From: Desmodus rotundus
Taxonomy: Eukaryota > Chordata > Mammalia > Chiroptera > Phyllostomidae
Length of the DNA stretch: 64,000 bases
Assembly (NCBI RefSeq): GCF_022682495.2
Contig: NC_071388.1
Coordinates: 179,209,622 to 179,273,621, forward strand
Direction: 5' to 3'
Below the pieces are notes generated by a model that saw only the letters and a list, made by a program, of their open reading frames with translations, had not been told where the DNA came from and ran no database searches. The translations under genes and the position numbers were made by a program. Below, piece by piece: positions 1-10,970 of the stretch (positions within the stretch are counted from its first letter, which is position 1; each line of letters starts with the position of its first letter).

Positions 1-520
1 ATTTACTACTAAGTATTTTATTATTTTTGATATTTTTTTCATTGGAATTTTATAATCTCTTTTTCTGATAGTTCATTGTTAGTTTATACAAACACAATTG
101 ATTTTTGTATGTTGATTTTGTATCCTGCAGCTTTCCTGAATTCATTTATTAGTTCTACCAGTTTTTTGGTGGAGTCTTTAGGGTTTGTATATATAAGACC
201 ATGTCATCTACAATCAGAGACAATTTTACTTCTTCCATTCTGATTTGGATTCCTTTTATTTTTTTTCTTGTCTAACTACTCTGGCTAGGACTTCAAGTAC
301 CATGCCGAATAGGAATAGTGTGACACTAGACACCCTTGTCTTGTTCTTGACTTTAGGTGACAAGTTTTCTACCTTTTACCATTGAGTACATTGCCTGTAG
401 GTTTCTGGTACATTTTTTTTCTATACCCAATTTGTTGAGAGTTTTTATTTTAAAAGGATGTTGAATTTTATCAACTAAGTTTTATGCATATATTAAGATG
501 ATAATATAATTTTTATCTTT
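1..520 (-). mobile_element. Old L1 fragment, ORF2 reverse transcriptase region
   Basis: Read on the - strand, this matches the L1 ORF2 reverse transcriptase domain by motif. The complement of the stretch near 209-223 gives a V-D-D-M-V motif, the polymerase active-site aspartates, and the same order of landmarks recurs in the better preserved L1 at 38.6-39.1 kb. The frame is broken by many stops, so it is a decayed, truncated copy. It runs off the left edge of the window. The right edge is approximate because similarity fades into AT-rich sequence. Confidence 0.8.
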
Positions 521-1450
521 ATCAGTGTGATACAATTACATTATTATTATTAGTGAATAGTGTTTAAATAATGTTAAACTACTTCATATATATATAGTAT
601 TCTATATTACAAGGACACAAAAATGGCCTCCTCTGAATTAAAAACAATTTTTTAAAAACATGGTTGATACAGAGGTTTTCTACTTACAACACAGTAAATT
701 ACCATTTTGAAGCAAATAGGTTTCTTTGTTCTTTCCACATTAAAGTTAGTCAAGGTTTTGTGATAAGGAAGATATTGTAACAATGTAAGATGTTAGTTGA
801 GAAAGAAATCTTGAAAAAGATCTTATTGGTCTGGTCATTAAAACATGTTTTCAAATTTAACTTTGAATATTATTTTAATTTTGTTGAATTTTAATAGAGT
901 ATAACTTCAATATTTTATAGCTTCTGTATGGTCACACTTATTGAACATATCATTTTGCTTTATTTTGCAATGTTGCTTTCTCTTTGATATGAAATTATTC
1001 TTAAAATGTCTTTGAAATATCTTCTATACTTTATAAATCTTCTTTCTTCCTTCAGAGCTAGATTCTCCGGTGTTAAGAAGACATTTATGTTTTGTTTCCA
1101 TAGTCTTTAGAAACATTTGAGTTTATGACCAATACTAAAATGCATCAGTTACAAAGCTAATTTTAAAAACTGAACTTTATATAAAATGATAAAATCTAAT
1201 GACTTAGGTGAACATGTCCAATGTAATTCCCTTTCTGTTCCTATAAGAATAAAATAACCTAATGCCATTACATGATAAAGTTTTGAAAAGCAGTGTTTAA
1301 TTTGTTTTGAGTTCAGAATTTCAGAAGAGTAACATACAAAGCTCCATTAAGCTAATACTCTGAGACCAGAGTTACTTTCCAATTTTTCATCCGTATATCT
1401 TCAGTGTTCAAAGAGTAAAAAATCAACTTAAAATATTTTTTGTTCTCCTA
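521..1450. other. AT-rich sequence with no recognised feature
   Basis: I see no open frame of note, no splice-flanked coding block and no repeat that I recognise. The composition is AT-rich, typical of intergenic or intronic mammalian DNA. Confidence 0.5.
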
Positions 1451-1451
1451 A

Positions 1452-1526
1452 ATTTTTTATTGTTATTATATGATAGTTGTCCCAATTTCTCCCCCTTTGC
1501 CCTCTTCCACCCAGCCCAACCCCCTA
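1452..1526 (-). mobile_element. Very short L1 3' end (5'-truncated)
   Basis: A T-rich run followed by a C-rich tract has the same order as the reverse complement of the L1 3' UTR end at 13500-13580 and as the - strand L1 end at 36740-36830. Only about 75 bp of the 3' terminus is present. This is consistent with a severely 5'-truncated insertion, although no clear target-site duplication could be fixed. Confidence 0.6.
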
Positions 1527-1530
1527 AAAA

Positions 1531-2574
1531 TTCAACTTTTTAAGTGGTGAGTAGAATGTTGTTCAAATATTTGGTTGCCAAGGTGTTGAAAAATAATGAA
1601 TCTGAATGTTGATTACTAAATGCAATGGAAACTTCTATTTTTGTGCAGTTAAGGTATTTAGCACACAGTCCCCTAGTGGCTGCACCTCCGTGCCCTGTGA
1701 CTTGCTAACATCTCCTCCACATTCCCTACATGGCTGAGTTTCACTCTGCAGAGCGAGAATTCCAGGCTATGTTTGCATGGTTGTACCCAATGTTCCAGAA
1801 ATGTGGCATCAAGAGAAATACATCTGTCGTGGCATCAGTACATTTTTGACCTGCTATTTTAATTTTTAAATATAGGACATTGTAATAGTTGTTTTATCAC
1901 TTCAGAGTAAAATATTTAACCTCTGTATGTAATGCAGAGATTCCCCGAAAGCATGGTTTCTGAACTAGTAAGATGGTAATGATGCACAGCCCACCAGAGT
2001 ATGTCTTGTCCACCAAATAATAGCTGGAAAAATGAAGAGCCGCTAATTCCGCCACGCTGTCTGCAGCCTGCTTTCACTGCAGCAGGACCCATGGGTGGCT
2101 CCGGCTGTGGCTGTGGACTCTCACATGGAAAGAACATCAGGGGAATCAGTTTGTCTTGGAGCGTGTGCTGAAAAATACCCACGCTAGTCTGCTTGGAGAC
2201 AGAGCTGCGTTTGTTTATGTGTGTAGCTGTGTATATGTGAGGGTGTCTCCATTCCCAGAGTCTCCATCGGCTGCTTTAAATATTTGTGGTGTGCTCTGAG
2301 ACAGCCCACACATTTCCTTCATACGTGATAAGGACACTAGTTAAGACGTTCTGCTCTTCCACGCCCTGACATCACAAGGGATGGTGCAGGTCATGGGAAA
2401 ATGAGTGTGAAGGAGCCTCGGAGGTCTTTGTGAGTTACTCTACCAGGTGTAGCCCCAACTGTTTTCAAACAGGAATAACAAAAATCCTAAATGTTTTTGA
2501 TAGATAATAAAATATGCTACTAATAGATAACTTAAAAATATATAATAGTAACTTACATTTAAGACTCCCACCCC
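1531..2574. other. Unique sequence, no gene supported
   Basis: Moderately GC-richer around 2040-2300. A + strand frame is open for about 260 bp there but has no initiator, and I could not pair it with convincing splice sites. Nothing else is recognised. Confidence 0.4.
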
Positions 2575-2665
2575 TTTTATGTTGTGATAAAATGAGAGAA
2601 TGTGTGCCAATTGGTTTGCACTCAGTATATTAAGTGTTCGATAAATGTTAGTTTATTTTCAGTCA
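2575..2665 (+). repeat. MIR 3' portion
   Basis: The order 'TAAAATGAGAGAATG ... TTGGTTTGCACTCAGTA ... CGATAAATGTTAG' follows the 3' half of the mammalian-wide interspersed repeat (bounds approximate). Divergence is high, as expected for this ancient SINE. Confidence 0.5.
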
Positions 2666-4838
2666 TAAATTTATTAGGAGTAATGAAAATTGTGGTGATA
2701 TTATACAGCAGCCCCATTTACAATCGAAATTGCATCAGATTTTTCTTGATTTCTAGATAATGTATTTTAATTGCAGTTTAATGCAATTGGAAGGATTTGG
2801 TTTTGAATACCTAAGGCTTCTTTTTAAAAACATAATTAATCGTCACTAATTTTTAATTTAAAATCACTGTAGTGATCACTCTATGTTTTTCTATAATTCC
2901 AATGTTACTTTTTAAATGTGTCGGGATTTCCACGGACGCTTACATTCCGAAACCAGAGAACTATGGAGGCCGACTTGATGACCGTCGCTCTTGAGACTTG
3001 ATAGTCTGGTTGTCCCACCAGCATCATCTCTGCCTGAGATGCCTTCTATTACTGTTACTCTTTTTGGGGTTTAAGAAGTCTTTCTCATTTTTTTCCCCGG
3101 AAGCATTCCTAGTACCAGAGAGAGAAGAATTACAAATTCCTATGAGATTGCCAGTATACTGAAACATTGGCTTGACATTTCTTCCAGGTTGAGTTTTCAG
3201 TGATCAAATTGTACGTTTATTTTACATTCTAGGCCATGACAGTCTCAGACTTTAGCACGCAAGGGGTGTTTGAATTTATATCCCACCAAATAAAGTTAAT
3301 TTTCCTGGGTTTCTCTTCTATACCTTTTCCTCTCCCAAGGCCTCTCTTTGAGAATTTGTGAGCGTATTCTTTAGAAATGCCCTGTTACAGTACTCCTTAA
3401 ATGCGTACTGCACACCGATACCTGTAAATGGCATAGCTGGTCTGAATGCCTACTACAGCTGGCAGAAAGTGGTACACAGGGGAGCGATGTTTTCAGGGGG
3501 AGATGTGGTGTAAGCTGGCTAGTTAGGGGGAGTTTGAGAAGGCGTGTAACGGAGTAGACAGGGATGCTACTTGGTCAGAGGAAGTCACTGCACAAAAAGT
3601 GGGAAAAGTCAGCCCTGAAAAAAATGCCACAATGGTCTCTGTTAACAATAAACCTCACCTTCTCTACAGTCTTTCCCTAGGATGAGTCTCTTCTGGTCGT
3701 GGTACCTTCATCAGGAGCAGTTGATTCCTTGAACCACAAAATAGAAAATTTCTCCTATTTAAAAAAAATAGAAAACAAAATCTTTACCTGTTTCAGTGTA
3801 AACTCTAATTTAGCCTTTCATGTTGTTCTTCTTCTATGAGTTAACAGCTTGATCTTGTTTCTGTTTGTTTCTGCCTGCGCCGTTTGGCCAGGGCGCGCCG
3901 ACCCCGGGTTATCAGATGCTGCGGTGGTGCTCTGTGCCTGGCACAGACTGCGTTCTCTCACTGGCCCTTGTTTGCTGGAGACTGACTTCTGTTTAGCTGA
4001 ACTGGCACCGTCTGGCATTTAGGCCTGGAAGCCACCTCTCAGACGGATGAAATGACATCCTGACTAATTGGATGTGTTTTATAACCTGCTGCAGGAAAAG
4101 GATGGGAGAGCATTCTGCACTAACTAGGAACATCAAGCTTGATATATTTGCATGTTTCACTGTTCTCTTGCAGTGGAGAAAGATGCCAGTTTTGCTTTCG
4201 TTAATGCTTTTAAAATTCTTGATAAAAATTTCAAAGCTAAAAGAAAAAAGAGCTCTCAAAAGTAATACTCTCAAAATGAGTGTGGGTATAATCTCTTTAT
4301 TAATACAGTTTGGATTTTTAATGGAATCTTTCCATTTGTGAAAACAATAGTAAGATAAATACCTCTCTTTACACAGACAGTTGTAGATGCATTTAAAACA
4401 AGTTAGTAAAATTTATATTAACATGTGCACGGTACCATGATATTTATTATAATAGAAGACTATGTTAATTGCTTTTCACATCATCTAGTAGCATAGTTTA
4501 CTTGTGATTATTTAAATCACTAGTAGCTTTTCAACATATTTTCTTTAAGCTTGAGCACTGTGAGGAAGGCAGAAGGATATTTTCATTTTGAGAAAAAAGA
4601 AAATGGCCCAGCAGGAGACTGCTGGAGCTAAAAGCAAAGCTAAGACAGTTTGACTTCTGTTCTTGCCAGTGCGTGCGTGGCGCGCTGTCTTCCCGACTCT
4701 GCAGATCCCATCTCTACGTTCAGTCGGATTGTGACACGTGGGTAATGACTTCTTTATCTGTGTTGTTTCCATGGGCAACAGTGACTAGGAGGCTGCAATG
4801 TGTTTGTGGAGAGTGCACGGTTTGCCTGGAAGAGATGC
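2666..4838. other. Unique sequence, no gene supported
   Basis: Several short open frames occur on both strands (for example around 3818-4341), but none has coding-like composition, a splice context or a family I recognise. A small GC-rich patch lies at about 3880-3920. Confidence 0.4.
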
Positions 4839-4839
4839 T

Positions 4840-5050
4840 ATATCATGGCGTGGTTAACACTACAGGCTCGGGAGCCCATTGCTGGGCTTCACTTAAACCC
4901 CAGCCCCACCACTTACCAGCTGCATGACTCTGGGAAAGGTCACCCCTCTGGGCCTCAGGGTTTTTTTTTTTCATTCATAAGCTGAAGATAAAAAAATGCC
5001 AATCTAATGGCACATTGTGACATGCGAATGAATGCACATATGTGAAAAGC
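4840..5050 (+). repeat. MIR SINE, nearly full length
   Basis: A clear MIR series on the + strand: 'GTGGTTAACACTACAGGCTC', then 'CCACCACTTACCAGCTG', 'CATGACTCTGGGAAAGGTCA' and 'CTGGGCCTCAG'. These correspond to the tRNA-like head and core of MIR. The poly-T run and the diverged tail follow. Confidence 0.85.
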
Positions 5051-5295
5051 ACAAAGGAGGAAGAGTGCCTGCTCCAAGCAACTTTATGTGCTGTCTTATT
5101 ATTACTTAAGAATTGCATTTTTCAAAGTGGACGTGACTTTGTTTTTCAGGGACCAGAGGGGACTCCTTACATATACACTGTTAAGAACCGACTCCCCAAA
5201 TTCTGCTGGCAGAATGAATATTTCTCCCTTAGATAATCTCTATCTGACAGTGTTTGTTCTCTAGTACTTATTCTTAGTCTAAATTATAAACATGG

Positions 5296-5450
5296 TGTGC
5301 GGAACAGGGCACTGACCCAGGAGGCAAGAGGCCTGGACTTCAGTTGCAGCTCGGGTCAGTCGTGTAAGCTCCTCAAGCCCGGCTTCCTTCCTCCTCACGA
5401 GAAGGCTACACTGTATACACCTTCCAAGTCTAAAATCCCGTTCCCTGATT
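5296..5450 (+). repeat. MIR-related SINE, diverged
   Basis: The series 'AGGAGGCAAGAGGCCTGGAC ... CAGTTGCAGCTCGGGTCAGT ... CTTCCTCCTCACGAGAAGG' follows the MIR-group pattern of a head and a core with a gap. Diverged; the subfamily is not assigned. Confidence 0.55.
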
Positions 5451-6632
5451 GAGACACTTGGGTTGTTTACTTTAACAAAAATATCAGGCAAACCCCTACT
5501 TATTCATCCTTTTTAGTTAAGACTATTATTAGAAGGACTTAACTATTACTATATATGATAGAATTGACAAGTGCCTGTGTAAGTGTTGAGGAATGCTCTG
5601 TTCTGAGGCATTTTGTAAAATACAAGGTTCCTCATATGTCCTAAAGGAAAAGCATTCATCAAATGAAAGCAATAAAACAGCGTATCTTGGAGTACCTTGC
5701 ATAAAATAAGAGATGTCCTTTCTCTGGGTGTCTGCTCTGTAGAGGAGGGCCCAGCTGTCTGTGTAACATCCACATCCCCCCACGCTGCCCTTCACAGTGC
5801 CTGGGCTGCACTCTCAGGCGCCGTCCTGGGACTGGTAAGGGGAGAGAGTGGAGGAACCACTTCCTCTGTCGTCTGTACACTGCGGAAACGTGCTCTGGCT
5901 TCCCCACACCTGGTTCTCCGGGTGCCTGGGCCAGCACCAGTGTGTGCTCTTGATCATTATGACAATGAAATAAAATAAGAAATAAAAATTGTGGGAAAAG
6001 ATATATCTCAGGCACTGATGTAACTTGACAGCTAATGATTTCCTCAGGATGATGGAAAAGACAGAGGGATGTGGGTAACTGATAATTTCTCAAAAGGCAG
6101 CTTTTAATATTTTGGGGATAACCCAAAATATTAAAAATCGGTTAACCAAGCTAAGGATGTATAATTTACTTTACGGAAGATGTTTCATTTGCAAGCTCTT
6201 GCACACTGAGGGGCTGATTTCATTTAGCTCTTGAAGGCCGAGTTTCTTTCCTCGTCTTCTCCCAAGGCTAGGTGGGGATGCTGGGCCTGGGTGGGGCGGC
6301 AGCATGCAAAGTCCAGACCGTGGCGATGGAAGGGCTGATGTCCTTGGCACATTCAGAGGTTCTTTATACCAGAGAGGGGTCCCCGGGATGTTGTTCCTGA
6401 CCACAGGAATCTCAAGGGGCTGCCGGCAACCACAGAGCTGGTTGGGAAGGCTCAGGTTCACATACGGGGCTTAAACAGCGAAGACCCTCAATAGCTAGAA
6501 AAGGACCGTGGGCTTAAACCCTGGAGAACTGAGTTCTCGGGTCTGGGTCTGTTTCCTCACTGAGCAATAGTCACTCAGGATGTGGCTGGACCATAATGTT
6601 CTTCTTTGGTATATATTTCTACCTGTTTGTAG
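5451..6632. other. Unique sequence upstream of the candidate exon
   Basis: If the exon at 6633 is real, this is part of its upstream intron. It includes a moderately GC-rich patch at 5740-5960 and the perfect inverted repeat at 6102-6136. The longest open frame here (- strand, 5659-6126) has no recognisable homology and looks like chance. Confidence 0.4.
6102..6136. repeat. Perfect 15 bp inverted repeat with 5 nt loop
   Basis: The left arm TTTTAATATTTTGGG (6102-6116) is the exact reverse complement of the right arm CCCAAAATATTAAAA (6122-6136), separated by GATAA. The flanking bases do not extend the pairing. It could form a hairpin in single-stranded DNA or RNA, or be the relic of a small inverted-repeat element. 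No function can be assigned. Confidence 0.9.
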
Positions 6633-6815
6633 GGCCAAGGCGATCTGTTGAAGAATGCAAAGAATGAAGCTATAGAAAACATGAAGCAGATCCAGCTGGC
6701 GTGCTTATCTTGTGGACTTAGCAAAGCCCCCAGCAGCAGCGCCGAGGCCAAGACCAAGCGCGGCCTGGAAGCCATAGAGGAGAAGGAAGGTGGTGAGGAG
6801 AACGGGAAGCTGTGA
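6633..6815 (+). CDS. Candidate terminal coding exon of an unidentified protein
   Basis: A 60-codon frame in phase 0 opens directly after a good acceptor: a T-rich tract ending TTTGTAG at 6632. It ends in TGA at 6813-6815. The residues begin G-Q-G-D-L-L-K-N-A-K and end E-E-N-G-K-L. The first half reads as an amphipathic helix (EAIENMKQIQLACLSCGL), followed by a serine- and alanine-rich hinge and a lysine/glutamate-rich tail. There is no initiator, so it would be the last exon of a multi-exon gene running left to right. GC content is clearly above the AT-rich flanks. A 3' UTR with AATAAA hexamers at 7386 and 7482 follows. I do not recognise the protein, and no upstream exon was identified in the window. 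A chance open frame behind a cryptic acceptor remains possible. Confidence 0.5.
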   Translation, partial: GQGDLLKNAKNEAIENMKQIQLACLSCGLSKAPSSSAEAKTKRGLEAIEEKEGGEENGKL

Positions 6816-7064
6816 CCCCGAGCAGGATCCACGTGTTCACCCATCCTTTCCGTCAAAGACTCTGGTTTTTCCTTCCTGGTTCTCTTTCTTTAAGCTTTTT
6901 AGATGTTCACAAAAAGATGCCAGCTACGGGATGTTGGATATAAACAGATATTTTCACAATGTCAGTATTTTAATGTAGTTAATTTATCTAAGTTAAAATG
7001 TTTGGTAGCAGTGTTTTAAATTCTGAGATGTTTGTATGATAACCATGTATGGATGTGGGTGGAA

Positions 7065-7120
7065 GTGTGTGTGTGTGTGTGTGTGTCTCAGAGAGACAGA
7101 GAGAGAGAGACAGAGAGAGG
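7065..7120. repeat. Compound (GT)n-(GA)n microsatellite
   Basis: About 11 GT units (7065-7086) are followed by an imperfect GA/CAGA run to about 7120. It lies within the inferred 3' UTR. Confidence 0.9.
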
Positions 7121-7385
7121 TTGAGATCCTGTTAAAATCTATTCTTCGTTGCGTTATTCATTTGGTAAGTTATTAATGTATCATTTTAGGAAAAATTTGT
7201 CAATCTAAAATTCTAAAGAGCACTTACTAGAACCTGTTGCTGTGTTTAACTTTACTTCTCTACTTTCATCATTTAATTCAGAGATGTTAACATAGCGTTT
7301 TATTGAAGAAAGCCAAATTTACCAATGCATAGGTATTTTGATAGATTACATGTAGATTAGAGAAGTTTCTAGTAATCATAGTAGA

Positions 7386-7391
7386 AATAAA
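7386..7391 (+). terminator. Poly(A) signal AATAAA (candidate)
   Basis: A canonical hexamer about 570 nt after the stop of the candidate exon; a second AATAAA lies at 7482-7487. In AT-rich DNA such hexamers also occur by chance, so the assignment depends on the exon being real. Confidence 0.35.
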
Positions 7392-7410
7392 AGTGAATTA
7401 AAGATAAACA

Positions 7411-9190
7411 AATGACCAGAATTTCTGGAAAGATCAGAAAATTCACGTCTTCAGTTAGTAAACTCTTTAAAATATTTATTAAATAAAATCAATTTTTAGA
7501 AAGTTTTATGCAGTTGTTTACTAAGCAGGTATGATTTCAGGGGGAAAGTTGACCATTAGTGAATTTATACCCAGCTACGTGGTACTCTGAAACACGGTAA
7601 GAGCTCTTTTGTAATTAGGATTTTGATGTGACAATATTGTTTAGTTACAAAATTTTAAGGTTGGGGTTTGTAGGAAGGTCTCACTCTCCCAAAACTGGGA
7701 GTCTAGCATCGTTTTCTGTAGCAGACGTGGGCAGCTAGGGGTCTTGGCTTGGATAGCACTTAATTCGGAGTAATAAATTTGAACTCAGCGACATTGTTAA
7801 ACAATACCATGCCGTCGTGTCGAGCTGACATGAACTCTGTGGGTCAGATAACATCTTCCTGATGATTTAAGAACTAGTTGATTACAAAATGTCTATGATG
7901 TGATTTTAACACATGGGGAAAAACACAAAAAAGAAGCAAATGACTAATTAGGGTACATTTATAATTGCATCCACGTCATTTTTGCCCTAATATTTTCATA
8001 AAGTACTTGAGTGTAATATGTTTGTTACCTCCAACAGAACTAAATGTTCTATGGTTATGAAAATATATTTATTTAAAACATTGCTTTTATTTTTAAAAGC
8101 TTCTTAATTAATTTGATTAACAAATATGCTAATTTGGGGAATGTAGGGAAGATAATTGTTGAAATTTTGCAAATATAAACATCTTCTATTAGCTACTGTG
8201 TTAAGTTATTTCTGAGTTCTTAACACTATCATGTTCACGCTGCACATTATTGAGAGTAAAGATGTGAAACAATACTTTCATTGTTCCCTTTTATTGTGAT
8301 AATGAAAATTGGTTCTTTTATAAAAACTATCTTAAAGGGTACGATATATGCATGGACCAGATACAATGAAACTTCTCCTTGGGGTTCACTGGGGACTTGG
8401 GGAGATACGCGAGCTCATGTTGGTAGGTTTCCAGATGGTACTGCAATGGCCTGAAAACATTTCTTTCCTTCCGTTATACTAAACCTTCACGGGAGAAGGA
8501 GTCGCGGGATGCACATATCTAAGTTCCTCGTGATGAAAAGAGGTGATGATGGACAGAAACAAGGCCCGCTATACATCAGCCGTATGGTGGGTTTCACCTG
8601 TGGGCCTCTTCACCTCCCTGAATTCCCCTTGGAGAAATCCGTGGCTTTGTTGGGGAGCTGATAAAGAGAAGATAAAGGGGTGCAAACTCTCAAACGATAT
8701 TCATTTCTTTACTTAAGGGTCAAATCTAATTTTAGTTTATTCCATTTGTCCTGGAGCTCCACTCATACTGAGGACCTACTCAAATATTTTTTAGAACATG
8801 AGATGATTCCACCTCATCTAATGCTACTTCTGGCAGTGGGTCATCAGCCATTCTCTGCTTCATTGCACTGGGTATGGTTTCTAGATAAGGAGTGAGGTGC
8901 GGGGCAGAGAGTAGCTTTGGATGCGAGGAGTGAAGAAGTACAATGAAGACAATGCCTAGTATGGTCTTGCCTCTGGATGGAATAGCAAACATAAGCAAAC
9001 AAAGCATTTACATTATTACATTCTTCGAGTGTCTGTGTCCTTTCCAGACTTGAACTGCAGGAGAAAAAGCCCCCTTCTACACTCAGCTTTTGGTGATGCC
9101 GGGGAGGGTAGTCTGGTAGATATTAATTCTGTTCTTGTTTATTAATTTTTACATCACTAAGGGGATTTGAAGCAGAGGTGGAAAGTATCA
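7411..9190. other. AT-rich intergenic-like sequence
   Basis: No gene, recognised repeat or long open frame. A moderately GC-richer stretch lies at about 8380-8680, with no recognised content. Confidence 0.4.
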
Positions 9191-9192
9191 TC

Positions 9193-9275
9193 ACAGACAT
9201 TTTATAGGTGAGGAAACCCCAGACCACTGATACAGTAAATGGAAGAAGTGACTTTGAATTCTGGTGTTTCTGATT
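9193..9275 (-). repeat. MIR fragment
   Basis: 'CATTTTATAGGTGAGGAAACC' followed by a diverged 'GTAAATGGAAGAAGTGACTTTGAATTCTGG' order matches the antisense core of MIR. Confidence 0.55.
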
Positions 9276-9429
9276 GTATGTGCAAGAATATTTATTTTAA
9301 CTCTTTCTGTTATAACCACAGATAGAAAGAACTTTATCATATTTTCTGATAAGCAAATATTAATGATTAATATAAAAATGCAAAAATAGAGAAATGTGTA
9401 AGAAATAAAAATCACCCACTATTAACATT

Positions 9430-10965
9430 TAAATTTATACCCTTTCAGACAAAGTTTAAAGTTTATACATGCATGTAAATCATGCTTTCATTTTTAACAA
9501 AAATGAGATCATTTTATATCGACTGTGTAACAGGCTTTTTACAATAATAAACATAAAGCATCAGGGGCCTCTCTCTATTGCACACACACATGCACACACG
9601 GATACTGGGGTTTTCACAAATGATGTATTTTATTTGGTCGCCGAATCTTTTAAATTCTTAGACAATAGACACTTTCAAGAATCGGGGAAATTTCACATAA
9701 AAATACAATTTTCTACTTTTAAAAAATATACATTAGAAAAAAATCAGATTAGAATATCTCTGAGTATTCTGACAACACCCCACCCAACAAATACACTTCT
9801 TACTTGGCATCAGTTCACAGGAGCTGCCCTCCCAGAGGGGCGCGCGCTGCCGGGCTGCCGAGGAGCCGCTTCACTCCTCACGTGCATCCTGCCTCCTGGG
9901 TGTCTTAGGTGGTGCTTCTGGCTCCAAACCACTTTTTATAGTAGTGACGGGGCATCTTATCATGTGGGTTATCACAACATGTTTGACCAGTTCCCTAGTG
10001 ATAGACTTTTCTCCCCTAATTTCTTGTTATATAAGCATTGCAGTGACAGAAATCCATTTCTGCAAAGTTGTTCAACTTTTTCTTTAGGATAAATTTCTAG
10101 AAGTGGAATTATGGGGTCAAAGGATATATATATATATTTATATGTATTTACATATGTGTGTATATATATATATTTAGGGATTTTGAGATACCTTGCCAAA
10201 TAGTATCCAGAAGATGTGTCCATTTAAACTCTCACCAGGAGTGTCTGAGAGTACTCAAATCTTGGCTAATACTAAGTTTAATTTTTCTCATTTCCCATTA
10301 TCTTTACTCTAGTGAGATTGAACACGTTATGTTTATTGACTATAAATAATCTCATAGATTATTTACTTTTGTTTTCTGATCATTTTTTTGTGGGGTGGTA
10401 AATTTTTATCTTTCATTTATTTTCGAGAGGCATTTACTTAATAAGAATTTTAACTGGGTGTTTGTCACATGAGCTGCTGCAGGTCCATTTTCATTTTTGT
10501 CCCCAACGTGATTGTCCTGATTGCCCCAAGACAATCAGCTGACGCCCCCGTTTGTTGTAAGTACTGCCCGCTGCCCGCGACTCTGCGGTGCCATCCTTGT
10601 CAAAGAGGAAATGCCCGTGTGTGTGTGTTCGCTTCTGGAATCTGTCTTTGCTTCTACTGGGGTGTGTCTGCCCTGGCAACATTACCACACTGTCTTAATT
10701 ACTGTCACTTTACAATGTTTCGATATCAGAGAGTGTAGGTCTCCCTGCTTTTCCTTTCCAATATTTTCTTGGTTACTTTTGGCTCTTTGCATTTACGTAT
10801 AAACTTTAGTATCCAGTCCATTCCCTTGGTGTAGTTCTCCATTTATTTAGGTCTTATTTAATATCTCTTAATTTAATTTCATAGATTTCTGTGTAAAGGC
10901 CTCGCTTCTCTTTCAAAGGTTTATTCTTAGGCATTTGATGTTTTTCTTGCTGTTAGAAATAGTAA
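9430..10965 (-). mobile_element. Old antisense L1 (L1M-type), 3' UTR and ORF2 end
   Basis: The + strand shows the usual antisense L1 landmarks: 'ACAGGCTTTTTACAATAATA' near 9530, 'AGGATAAATTTCTAGAAGTG' near 10087, 'GAATTATGGGGTCAAAGG' near 10105, a T-rich stretch at 10290-10400, and 'CTTAATTACTGTCACTTTAC' near 10694 from the ORF2 C-terminal part. It is strongly decayed and interrupted by TA/TG microsatellites. The 207-codon + strand open frame starting at 9469 lies inside it and is not a gene. Confidence 0.7.
10124..10175. repeat. (TA)n/(TATG)n simple repeat
   Basis: An alternating TA/TG tract interrupted by short A/T stretches, within the old L1. Confidence 0.85.
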
Positions 10966-10970
10966 CGTTT

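Larger units (their letters stand above)
6816..7410 (+). other. Inferred 3' UTR of the candidate terminal exon
   Basis: AT-rich sequence after the stop at 6815 up to about 20 nt past the first AATAAA. It contains the compound GT/GA microsatellite at 7065-7120. The extent is inferred solely from the poly(A) hexamers. Confidence 0.35.

Noticed and set aside
2036..2297. Open + frame of about 87 codons with no initiator, possible exon
   Set aside because: I could not find a convincing acceptor/donor pair in phase, and the predicted residues resemble no known protein.
5659..6126. 155-codon open frame on -
   Set aside because: No recognisable motif, no splice or promoter context, and composition changes along its length.
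9469..10092. 207-codon open frame on +
   Set aside because: It lies inside an old antisense L1, crosses a CA-rich microsatellite, and shows no domain; L1 antisense strands often have long chance frames.
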